Positions 48,589-55,653 of a stretch of DNA of 55,653 nucleotides are shown here, in pieces. The notes below the pieces were generated by a model. That model had not been told where the DNA came from. It searched no databases and saw nothing but the letters and a program-made list of their open reading frames with translations. How positions within the stretch are numbered: the first letter of the stretch is position 1; each line of letters starts with the position of its first letter. The DNA is from an uncultured Lachnospiraceae bacterium (GTDB taxonomy: Bacteria > Bacillota > Clostridia > Lachnospirales > Lachnospiraceae): assembly GCA_910577105.1 (NCBI GenBank), contig CAJTMB010000021.1:1-55653 (forward strand). The letters are read 5' to 3'. The translations under genes and the position numbers were made by a program.

Positions 48589-50454
48589 ATGAAAAAGAAA
48601 TATTTATATATGGTTCTCTTTTTGGTATTGGCAGGCAGCATGGCAGTCCTGTTGTCCAAATACCATGAAGCACAAAAGGAAAAGCAGGCGCTTGGGATGT
48701 ATCAGGAATTTCTGACGGGAGAGCGGAAGGTAGGAAAAATAGATATTTATTACCTGATAACGCCTACAGGCGAGCCTGAAAAACAATACGGCACAGAATA
48801 TGCGATTGTGGACGTAAACGGGGACGGCATTCCCGAACTTCATATTTTATCGGGACGGGAGTATACCATTTACTCCTGCAAGGATAATGAAATGTTTGAA
48901 CTGGATGCATTCTATTCTAGTCCATCGAGATATATCCTTCTCAATAACGGCGCTTTTATTTACAGGAGCGATGAGTGGGATTCTTATTACTATTTTGAAA
49001 TGGATGAATCGGGAAACCGTATCAATGAGTTAAAGTTTTCCTGGACGGATGTCAATCAGAATTATTTGTATGATGATGACGATGCATTTATGTTTGACGG
49101 AAATCCGTGTACAAAAGACGAGTGGTTTGCAGGGACAAGGAAATATCTTTTTACAGATGAAGAGGGGAGGGAACAAATTCGGAATCAGGCAGAGTGGGTA
49201 ACTTTGTGTGAACAAATCTGGCATTCCGACTATGATGACGAAATGCCGGAGATTGTAAGCCTGATTGCGGGTGACTTTTATAAGATTGCTTTATGCCGGG
49301 ATAAAACCATATGGAGCTGGGGGCATAACGCAGCCGGAAAGCTGGGCATGGATACCGATTACTGTCAGTATCCCCAAAAGGTAGAGGGGATTGAAGGCGT
49401 TGTAAAAATCGTAGACGGGCGCTGGAATGTATATGCCCTGCTGGAAACAGGGGAGGTGTATACATGGGGAAAGAAATTGGAAAGCATGTTTCTGGATACG
49501 GAAGAGAGGCAATATACGCCCGTCAGGCTGGAGGGGCTGAAAAATATAGTGGATATTGACGCGAAAGCGAACGTTATGTTTGCACTGGATGCGGACGGAA
49601 ATTTGTATGCAATGGGATTGGAGTGTTTTATCAACGGTCCCGAGGCTGATGTACGTACAATATTTAACGGGCAGCATGAGGAGTTGGGAAAGGATATAAA
49701 ACGTATTTTTGCAGGGGCGGGAAATTACCATTATTTTCTCAGAAAAGACGGGACGGTTTTTTCCATTATGGAGTATGGGGACGCCGTATATGGTTTTCCA
49801 TACGCATTTATTTTTCCGTCTTCAGGGGATGGAGGGTCTGATGCGGCGGGACAGGAAAGCTACTATCACCCGGAGGAATTGGAAGCACTCACGATATTAA
49901 ATGAAAACACGAAACTGGGATATACGGTTTACTATGAATTGCCGGGGATTTGCGGGGTTGATTTGGTAAGTTCAGACGATTATACGGTGTTTATCGGTAA
50001 AACGGACGGCACGTTGTGGTATTGGGACAGTGACAGAATCAAGTACCACGATGATTTGCGCGCTCTTGCAAATCCGGAGGACGGCGAGGAAAGTTGCGGG
50101 GGAAAGCTTGTGGAGGTACCCGTGGCAGATATATTGAAAACAGATGGGGAGGCACCGGACTGTCCACGCATTATTGCCATGCAGTCCGGTTTGGAAAATA
50201 CCGTCTTTTTAACAGATACAGGGGAGGTTTTTATCAGCCGGTACCTTACCTGCGGGACAGAAGATGTCAGCTTTTTTGTCAGGCAAAACCCGGATATAAC
50301 GAGACTTCCCTCTGTTTTGACCATAGAGGATATGAAACTGAAAACGCTTACCTTTGAGAAGCTTAGACTGAAAAACATTGTGAGCATTTCGACGGATGGA
50401 AAGTATGTTTTTTCAGCAGTGGATGTAAATGGAGCTTATTATACGATAAAATAA
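48589..50454 (+). CDS. Exported RCC1-repeat protein with Asp-rich module
   Basis: A 621-residue protein anchored by an N-terminal helix (YMVLFLVLAGSMAVLL). Residues about 30-190 form an Asp-rich module with VDVNGDGIPELHI near 74-86 and FSWTDVNQNYLYDDDD near 150; the same module recurs at the end of the next protein. From about 215 on come RCC1/BLIP-II-like beta-propeller repeats: KIALCRDKTIWSWGHNAAGK, NVYALLETGEVYTWGKK, MFALDADGNLYAMG, YHYFLRKDGTVF and later TVFIGKTDGTLWYWD. RCC1-type propellers usually bind proteins. The ATG at 48589 is preferred over 48568, though neither has a strong site. Role unknown. Confidence 0.82.
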   Translation: MKKKYLYMVLFLVLAGSMAVLLSKYHEAQKEKQALGMYQEFLTGERKVGKIDIYYLITPTGEPEKQYGTEYAIVDVNGDGIPELHILSGREYTIYSCKDNEMFELDAFYSSPSRYILLNNGAFIYRSDEWDSYYYFEMDESGNRINELKFSWTDVNQNYLYDDDDAFMFDGNPCTKDEWFAGTRKYLFTDEEGREQIRNQAEWVTLCEQIWHSDYDDEMPEIVSLIAGDFYKIALCRDKTIWSWGHNAAGKLGMDTDYCQYPQKVEGIEGVVKIVDGRWNVYALLETGEVYTWGKKLESMFLDTEERQYTPVRLEGLKNIVDIDAKANVMFALDADGNLYAMGLECFINGPEADVRTIFNGQHEELGKDIKRIFAGAGNYHYFLRKDGTVFSIMEYGDAVYGFPYAFIFPSSGDGGSDAAGQESYYHPEELEALTILNENTKLGYTVYYELPGICGVDLVSSDDYTVFIGKTDGTLWYWDSDRIKYHDDLRALANPEDGEESCGGKLVEVPVADILKTDGEAPDCPRIIAMQSGLENTVFLTDTGEVFISRYLTCGTEDVSFFVRQNPDITRLPSVLTIEDMKLKTLTFEKLRLKNIVSISTDGKYVFSAVDVNGAYYTIK

Positions 50455-50482
50455 TCCTCTCTTTAAATGTAAGGAGCTGTCA

Positions 50483-53140
50483 ATGAAGCAGAATGTAAGG
50501 ACATGTGTACTGTTATGCATCCTGTTGCTTTTGTGTGTATGTGCCGCAGGGATAAGAATCTATGGGAGAAATGCAGGTAAAACAGGACAAGGCCTGGTGG
50601 GGTGCGCTCATATGGCTATTGATAATAAAAAGAAGCCCTGTGAGCCTTTGAGGGAGATTCTGGAAAAGGGAACCGTCCTTTTGGCAGACAATGCATTTGA
50701 GTTTTACCGTACGGATTCGGAAGAAATCGACGGCGAGATTTGGAGTTTGGATAAAGATTATATTGCAGTCCATGACAGGAGGGATGATTTTTATTTTTAT
50801 CTGCCGGATTCCTATGAAATTATTTTGGATATAGGGGCGGATGCATCCGGTATTGCAATTACCTATGCGAACAAACCGGATTATATTATCCGGGAGGTTT
50901 TGATTCCCGTTTGTTTTCCTGCCCGTATGGAGGGAATCGTGGGGATGGATTTTCACAGTGAACGGCATATTGAGAGTGGTGAGGAATGGAACTGGAATGA
51001 CATAAGGGAAGTCTGTTCGGGGGAGGAGGCGTTAGAGGATACGGTTTTTGCATTGCCTCATGAGGTTTGGCGGGAAGAAATTTCTATGGATGATAAAACC
51101 TGTGAAATTACGTTTGAAAGAATCAGTCCCATATACAGAAGGCTGCATAGTATAGAATTTGAACGCATGGCGGATTACCGTCTTACGGTCAGGGATGAGG
51201 GCGGCAATGCCGTTTGTGAGCAAATATTTATGAATTTCCCTGCTACATTTGAAGAAACCTTCTGGATTGCTGATTTTTCCGGTGACGGCTGCGAGGATAT
51301 TGCTTTCTGTACGGGAGAAAATCATGGCACCGGCTATCATAACACGTATTTTCGCATATTGATATGGAATGCGGAAAAAAGCCGTTATGAGAAAAAGTAT
51401 CTGCCCCAGACGGAAGCATATGGCAGTTATTTTACCGGTTTTCCGCTGTGGAATGAGGAGCAGCAGGTATTGATGGCAGCGGTGGGAACGGATAAATGGG
51501 AGGGCGCCGTATATGAAATGTATTCATATGAAAATGGGGAATGGCAGAGAATACGGAGGCTGGAGAATGCTTATTCGGAAACGGAATTTTATGAGATGCC
51601 GCGAGAGAAAGGACTCTATCCGGCAGCTACAGGGTACTGGGAGTTGTTTTATGAGGAAGGAAAAGAGATAAGTAAAAATTTTGTTGAAGTTAAGGAAGAC
51701 AGTGTGTGGAGCAGCGACAATGACAGGAATCTGAAATTGTATCCTGACTATCCGGAATGGCAAAAAGTTTCAGTTATCATTGACGGGCTTGAACTTGATA
51801 AAGAGGTGAAAAATCCGGCATATAGAGAACCGGAAGCAATTTATGAGTATGTAAAGAATTTTGATTTTACCGTTAGGGAGTATCCTGTTAATCCCGATTT
51901 TTACGGAAGCAGACTGGAACAGGAGTATAAGGAAGCGTTTTATGATGTGATTGCCAACCGCGTTCCAATCCGGTATGAGGACGACGGGGCTATTTTTTTC
52001 AGGGATATACTCCGTGGTGTATCCGGCATGAGCGATGGGGAATTTGTAGAATATGTGGAAAATGAAAAAGACAAATACCGTTTTATAGATTATGACGGGG
52101 ACGGTTTCCCCGAACTTGCGATGGACCTTGGCATCGATGGGGTCTGCGTATGGAAATATTTGCCCGAAGAGAAAAGGGTAACTTTATATTACGGGCTTTC
52201 CGAAGGCTCGAGGCTGCTTGGCTCTAACCGGATAGGCTGTTATGTGCCGTCCGGCGCGGGGCTGACCCGATACCGGTATGTATTTGAAGGGGACGCGGAG
52301 ACAAAGGCTGTGCAGATAAATTTTGAAGCGCAGTATTATGAGGAGGAAGTTATCTATACCATCAGCGTACGGGGGGATGATGTGGAAGGAAGCGTTTCCG
52401 TAGACGAAAAGCAGTGGGAGGAATTGAAGGAGCCGTTTTTATATGCCATGAATCATCCGGTCCCTCTGGTAAGCTTTGAAGAGGCTTTTGGTAAGGATTT
52501 TGTCCCAAAGCGGGAACCGGATATAGGTAAGGATGAGATTGAAAAAATATATATGGGTTTTCTGGAAGGGAAAAGAAGCGCGGGAAACGTATCCATTGAT
52601 ACGATATGGTACAATGTTTCCGTTGAAGCCCTGTTTGATGAAACGATAAATCCTGAAGACGAGGGGGCATTGCAATACCTCATCTATGATACTGACGCAG
52701 ACGGTCTGCCGGAGTTACATATACGGGCAGGAAATACCTATTATGCAATTGTGTATCGCAATGGAAAGCTGTTTCTGTGGTTTACGGAGGATTATGGGCA
52801 GAACCGGTGCTACGAAATATTGGAAAGCGGAGAACTTCTGTATTGTAGCATTCAGGACGGTAATGCGTATTTTTGCAGTGCAAGGCAGGAAGCTTCTTCT
52901 AACAGGGATATCCGTTTGGATTTCAAATGGGAGGACGTAAACGGAAACGGAATATGCGATGAGGACGATTTGTACCAATACAATGACGCCGAAGGTTTTG
53001 AGAGATATTCGGGGACGGTACAGGATACGATATGTTCCATGGAAGAGTGGATGGACAAGACGCAGGAATATGTTTCTGTAAGAGAAGACGGTACGATAGA
53101 AATTCTGCATATAGTGACTTGGAATGTTTATGGGAAATAG
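50483..53140 (+). CDS. Large exported mosaic protein with DxDGDGxPEL modules
   Basis: An 885-residue protein with an N-terminal membrane or signal helix (VLLCILLLLCVCAAGI). Module 1 (about 60-420) has an FG-GAP-like site FSGDGCEDIAF near 263. Module 2 (about 450-690) carries YDGDGFPELAM near 536 and ends LKEPF...VSFEEAFG; it is homologous to the next gene's whole product. Module 3 (about 700-885) has TDADGLPELHI near 736 and KWEDVNGNGICDEDD near 817; it matches the front of the RCC1 protein upstream. The Asp-rich loops should bind calcium. AAGGAG lies seven bases before the ATG. No catalytic motif is seen and function is unknown. Confidence 0.8.
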   Translation: MKQNVRTCVLLCILLLLCVCAAGIRIYGRNAGKTGQGLVGCAHMAIDNKKKPCEPLREILEKGTVLLADNAFEFYRTDSEEIDGEIWSLDKDYIAVHDRRDDFYFYLPDSYEIILDIGADASGIAITYANKPDYIIREVLIPVCFPARMEGIVGMDFHSERHIESGEEWNWNDIREVCSGEEALEDTVFALPHEVWREEISMDDKTCEITFERISPIYRRLHSIEFERMADYRLTVRDEGGNAVCEQIFMNFPATFEETFWIADFSGDGCEDIAFCTGENHGTGYHNTYFRILIWNAEKSRYEKKYLPQTEAYGSYFTGFPLWNEEQQVLMAAVGTDKWEGAVYEMYSYENGEWQRIRRLENAYSETEFYEMPREKGLYPAATGYWELFYEEGKEISKNFVEVKEDSVWSSDNDRNLKLYPDYPEWQKVSVIIDGLELDKEVKNPAYREPEAIYEYVKNFDFTVREYPVNPDFYGSRLEQEYKEAFYDVIANRVPIRYEDDGAIFFRDILRGVSGMSDGEFVEYVENEKDKYRFIDYDGDGFPELAMDLGIDGVCVWKYLPEEKRVTLYYGLSEGSRLLGSNRIGCYVPSGAGLTRYRYVFEGDAETKAVQINFEAQYYEEEVIYTISVRGDDVEGSVSVDEKQWEELKEPFLYAMNHPVPLVSFEEAFGKDFVPKREPDIGKDEIEKIYMGFLEGKRSAGNVSIDTIWYNVSVEALFDETINPEDEGALQYLIYDTDADGLPELHIRAGNTYYAIVYRNGKLFLWFTEDYGQNRCYEILESGELLYCSIQDGNAYFCSARQEASSNRDIRLDFKWEDVNGNGICDEDDLYQYNDAEGFERYSGTVQDTICSMEEWMDKTQEYVSVREDGTIEILHIVTWNVYGK

Positions 53141-53165
53141 TATTGTGAAAAATATAAAAGTGAAG

Positions 53166-53969
53166 ATGAAAAGAAATAGTATTGTGATTTTAATTTGTAT
53201 ATTGATTGCCGTCGGGTTTTCAGGCTGCTTAAAAGATATGAAAACAGATGATATCAGAGAAAATGATTTGACTGAAATTGTCAAAGCGATGGATTTTACT
53301 GTAAACGAACCGTATTTAAATATTTCACCTCAGGAAAATCTGGTATATTTGGAAGGATATCTCAAGATGTTAAAGAATGAAATTCCCATAATCAGCGAGG
53401 CAGGGGTACAGTATTACAATGATTTATGGAAATCCAGTATAGAATTTGAAGAACTTCTGAGGGAGAAAGAGACGAGGGAGTATCCTTATCTGTATTATTA
53501 TGATGATTTAGATGGAGATGGAAGGCCGGAATTGGCAATTGAGCAAGGATGCATGTATCTCATAAAGTACGAAGAAGACTTGGACAAATGCAGGATTCTT
53601 TATCAGACGGAAGCCTGTTATTTTAAAAAGATGGTGGGTGCGGGGCAGATTTGGTATCATGACGGCCTGCACGCAAATGTAATGCGTGATAGTCTGGTTG
53701 TCTTAACCGATGACGGCAGTTTTCAGGAAGTTTTTGCTTTGGAGAAGAGTTTGGACCCGGAATATCCTTACTATGAGGTAAGAGTAAAAGATATTTTACA
53801 AAACGTGAATATAAGTGAGGAAAACTGGATTGAGATTACAAAGCCGTTTTTTGATATGGTAGAGGATAATGGCCTTCCGTTAAAAACATTGGAGGAAGTT
53901 TTTGGGGAATTATTAGAATGCGGCGGTGAGAGTATAACGGGAGGGGAAGAATGTGGACGTAAAAAATAA
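53166..53969 (+). CDS. Lipoprotein with DLDGDGRPEL module
   Basis: A 267-residue predicted lipoprotein: MKRNSIVILICILIAV, lipobox FSGC with Cys near residue 20. The mature part is one copy of the module seen in the middle of the 885-residue protein upstream: DFTVNEP near 41, YYDDLDGDGRPELAIEQG near 112, and ITKPFFDMV...LKTLEEVFGE near the end. The start is not firmly set, since no good ribosome site is near 53166; longer in-frame options reach into the preceding gene. A decayed copy of its C-terminal part follows at 54008. Confidence 0.78.
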   Translation: MKRNSIVILICILIAVGFSGCLKDMKTDDIRENDLTEIVKAMDFTVNEPYLNISPQENLVYLEGYLKMLKNEIPIISEAGVQYYNDLWKSSIEFEELLREKETREYPYLYYYDDLDGDGRPELAIEQGCMYLIKYEEDLDKCRILYQTEACYFKKMVGAGQIWYHDGLHANVMRDSLVVLTDDGSFQEVFALEKSLDPEYPYYEVRVKDILQNVNISEENWIEITKPFFDMVEDNGLPLKTLEEVFGELLECGGESITGGEECGRKK

Positions 53970-54007
53970 TGGAATAGAAAATAAGATGAGAATAAAGTAT
54001 AGAATAA

Positions 54008-54241
54008 TATGACGAATTAACAAAACCATATCGGGAGGCATCTTACGAGTCAGAAGAAAAGATAAAAGAGGTGACTTATACTTATGAGGAACTGTTTGGG
54101 GAAAAGGATAAGCCGGTTTCAGAAGAAACAGGTTATGCGGATGAAGAAACATACCGTTTTATAAAAGATATAATTGACAATATAGATATAGTAAAGTGCG
54201 GAGCGAGGAATTGCTCCGCACTTCGTCTAAATAAGAGGTGA
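54008..54241 (+). pseudogene. Remnant of the same Asp-rich module family
   Basis: After an in-frame stop, the frame reads YDELTKPYREA, then YTYEELFGEKDK and ETYRFIKDIIDNID before running into a hairpin and stop. ELTKPY and YEELFGE match the ITKPF and LEEVFGE of the two preceding genes. It has no start codon, signal or Asp loop, so it is best read as the 3' remainder of a lost duplicate. The rest of the 461-base stretch before the regulator holds only this, a hairpin and a doubtful small frame. Confidence 0.6.
54194..54223 (+). terminator. Hairpin after the exported-protein cluster
   Basis: An 11-bp perfect stem AAGTGCGGAGC/GCTCCGCACTT with an 8-base loop; it lacks a strong T tract but closes the cluster. 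Confidence 0.65.
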
Positions 54242-54252
54242 AATTATATTTA

Positions 54253-54444
54253 ATGGCATGGTATACTGTTAGTGTTGTTAAAGACAAATCGGGATTTGAC
54301 AGAAACAATGTAAACTTCCAGTTGACAATTCTCGCTGGAGTTGCGTTTTTAAGTTGGTGTTTTTTCCTTAATGGTTATGGTAACATAAAGCTACGGTTTT
54401 ATCAATATATGAGCTTGGGAGGAAAATTCTATGAGTTTAGGTAA
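54253..54444 (+). CDS. Doubtful small one-helix membrane peptide
   Basis: A possible 63-residue peptide, MAWYTVSVVKDKSGFDRN then a hydrophobic LTILAGVAFLSWCFFL stretch. AGAGGTG lies 11 bases before the ATG, and its 3' end overlaps the regulator start by 14 bases. No family is recognised, and the region could equally be non-coding leader of the regulator. Confidence 0.28.
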   Translation: MAWYTVSVVKDKSGFDRNNVNFQLTILAGVAFLSWCFFLNGYGNIKLRFYQYMSLGGKFYEFR

Positions 54445-55168
54445 AAATATTCAATACTTGAGAAAACAAAAGAAGATTACACAAGAGCAGTTAGCGGAGA
54501 TGATGTCTGTTTCCCGTCAGACAATATCTAAATGGGAAACGGATGAAATTATCCCCGAATTGGATAAACTGGTTGCTTTAAGTGATGTGTTTTCCTGCAA
54601 ATTGGATGATTTGGTCAAAGAAGATATGCATAATCGTGACGAGGTTTATTCGGAAATCATAGTAAAAAAGGTAAAAGCGTTTAAGATGGCGAGATATGTG
54701 ATGCTTACGCCAAATCCGGAAGATGATGTAAATTTCTATATGGAAAATTGGGCTAGACGGTCTGGTCTGCTGGATTTTCAGCCGGATGCAATGAGAATCG
54801 GATGGGATTTTCCCTTTGCTATATCCGAACTGCAAAATAGGTTTGGTCTTCGTGGATATGTAGCAGCTTATATTTTACCGGAAGGATTTGAAACAAGTTG
54901 TCCGGGCGTGGAATTTGCTGTTCAGAATGAAGCGGATTATGCAGTAATTACAATACATGATCCCTTTGCAGCGGCTTCAGGGCGTATTCCAAATGCCTAT
55001 AAAAAAATAATGGAGTTTTTACAGGCAAATGGGTTTCGCGAAAAGCCAAAGAAGGATATCTTATCCTGCTTTGAGCATGTATATGAAAAAGAAAGGATTA
55101 CCTGCATGGATGTATATATTCATGTGGACAGTGTTTCAAGGACAGACAGCTTTACATATTTCTCGTAA
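54431..55168 (+). CDS. XRE-type regulator with GyrI-like effector domain
   Basis: A 245-residue transcription factor. Residues 5-62 form an XRE helix-turn-helix (LRKQKKITQEQLAEMMSVS then QTISKWE). The remainder (about 80-240) resembles the GyrI-like/AraC effector-binding fold, with RIGWDFPFAISELQNRFGLR and YVAAYILPEGFETSCPG and a late ITCMDVYIHVD. Such proteins sense small ligands, often drugs. GGGAGG lies eight bases before the ATG. A C39-like gene follows 40 bases downstream and may be its target. Confidence 0.85.
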   Translation: MSLGKNIQYLRKQKKITQEQLAEMMSVSRQTISKWETDEIIPELDKLVALSDVFSCKLDDLVKEDMHNRDEVYSEIIVKKVKAFKMARYVMLTPNPEDDVNFYMENWARRSGLLDFQPDAMRIGWDFPFAISELQNRFGLRGYVAAYILPEGFETSCPGVEFAVQNEADYAVITIHDPFAAASGRIPNAYKKIMEFLQANGFREKPKKDILSCFEHVYEKERITCMDVYIHVDSVSRTDSFTYFS

Positions 55169-55208
55169 TGATGACAGTCAACAATAGAATTGGGAAGGAG
55201 AAGATAAA

Positions 55209-55565
55209 ATGGAACTGGTTATGCAGCCCACTTTTGAAACCTGTGGTCAGGCATGTATTGCAATGATTACAAGTAAAGATATAGAGGAAGTAATGAAAGA
55301 TATGAAAACAAACGGACCTACGAGTATAGGGCAACTGATTGAAATATTGGATTTTTATGGGGTGAAACATGCTGAAAAAAATACACGTATTTCAAAGAAA
55401 AATCCTGTGCCATATGAGTATTCTATTTTAACAGTGCATACAAATGCAGGTTACACACATTGGACGCTGTTGTATGACGGTAAATATTATGACCCTGAAT
55501 TTGGACTGATAGATGGCGAATACACCTATGGAAAAATAACATCATTTTTAGGAATATATCAGTAG
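55209..55565 (+). CDS. Miniature C39-like cysteine-peptidase-fold protein
   Basis: A 118-residue single-domain protein. Its front, MQPTFETCGQACIAMI, carries Gln-6, Cys-12 and the CGxA pattern of C39 peptidases, and the back half has THWTLLYDGKYYDPEFG with the His and Asp of the triad. C39 domains normally cleave double-glycine leader peptides inside bacteriocin exporters; here there is no membrane part, ATPase or signal peptide, so it should be a free cytoplasmic enzyme or a repurposed fold. AAGGAG is ten bases before the ATG. Family assignment is by motif only. Confidence 0.7.
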   Translation: MELVMQPTFETCGQACIAMITSKDIEEVMKDMKTNGPTSIGQLIEILDFYGVKHAEKNTRISKKNPVPYEYSILTVHTNAGYTHWTLLYDGKYYDPEFGLIDGEYTYGKITSFLGIYQ

Positions 55566-55598
55566 TCAATTTCCCGATTTGTATAGAGGGTAACAAAA

Positions 55599-55653
55599 GG
55601 GACTATCCCAAAGTTTGTGTAAACCTCCAAACTGATGTAAGATAAGATTACTC
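55599..55653. mobile_element. Possible terminal end of an IS256-type element
   Basis: GGGACTATCCC followed by AAAGTTTGTGTAAAC resembles terminal repeats of IS256-family elements as I recall them. Only about 55 bases are in the window, with no transposase, so this is a hint only. Confidence 0.33.

Overview
The window looks like chromosomal DNA from an anaerobic, spore-forming, motile gut Clostridium of the Lachnospiraceae type. The evidence is a CotJABC spore-coat operon, a monomeric [FeFe] hydrogenase, a ferredoxin-dependent indolepyruvate oxidoreductase, CheX/CheY/MCP chemotaxis genes with a sigma-28-type promoter, bacterial glycogen genes, and strong AGGAGG ribosome-binding sites before nearly every gene. 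No tRNA, rRNA, CRISPR array or complete mobile element was found.

Left part (1-13.5 kb). A DegV protein faces inorganic pyrophosphatase and a DedA membrane protein across a shared hairpin terminator. CotJABC lies on the minus strand. feoA-feoB-[FeFe] hydrogenase form a plus-strand operon behind a consensus promoter whose -35 box lies in a perfect 16-bp palindrome. gltX, a UvrD-like helicase, DUF1292 and a large dCache-type chemoreceptor follow.

Middle (13.5-34.4 kb). A 181-bp hairpin element precedes a GlgX-like protein whose GH13 catalytic residues are almost all replaced, then DUF5662 and a Cys/Asp/Arg-repeat miniprotein. A CheX-like protein with CheY, a lactonase-like beta-propeller, a sigma-28-driven unknown protein, YccF, DUF4190 and aroC come next. 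vanY-tgt-yajC then lead through a structured leader into leuB-iorA-iorB-paaK-ilvD-ilvB and an L,D-transpeptidase. These genes join branched-chain amino acid synthesis to a ferredoxin-linked arylacetate/arylpyruvate module.

Right part (34.4-55.6 kb). A second copy of the hairpin element precedes serC-serA. A lipoprotein, an ECF sigma factor, a probable anti-sigma protein and a membrane-anchored transglutaminase follow, then DUF1015, glgB, MscS and GNAT genes. After them comes a tandem group of exported proteins built from shared Asp-rich (DxDGDGxPEL) modules, including an RCC1-repeat protein, a mosaic 885-residue protein, a lipoprotein and a decayed fragment. The window ends with an XRE/GyrI-like regulator, a miniature C39-like cysteine-peptidase-fold protein and what may be the edge of an IS256-type element.

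The most unusual signal is the pair of 181-bp hairpin elements. Their 39-bp arms differ between copies at ten positions, nine of them exactly compensated in the opposite arm, while the 103-nt core is about 90% identical and carries further compensatory changes. Next in interest are the catalytically degenerate GlgX homologue, the leuB leader with mutually exclusive hairpins, and the modular exported-protein cluster.
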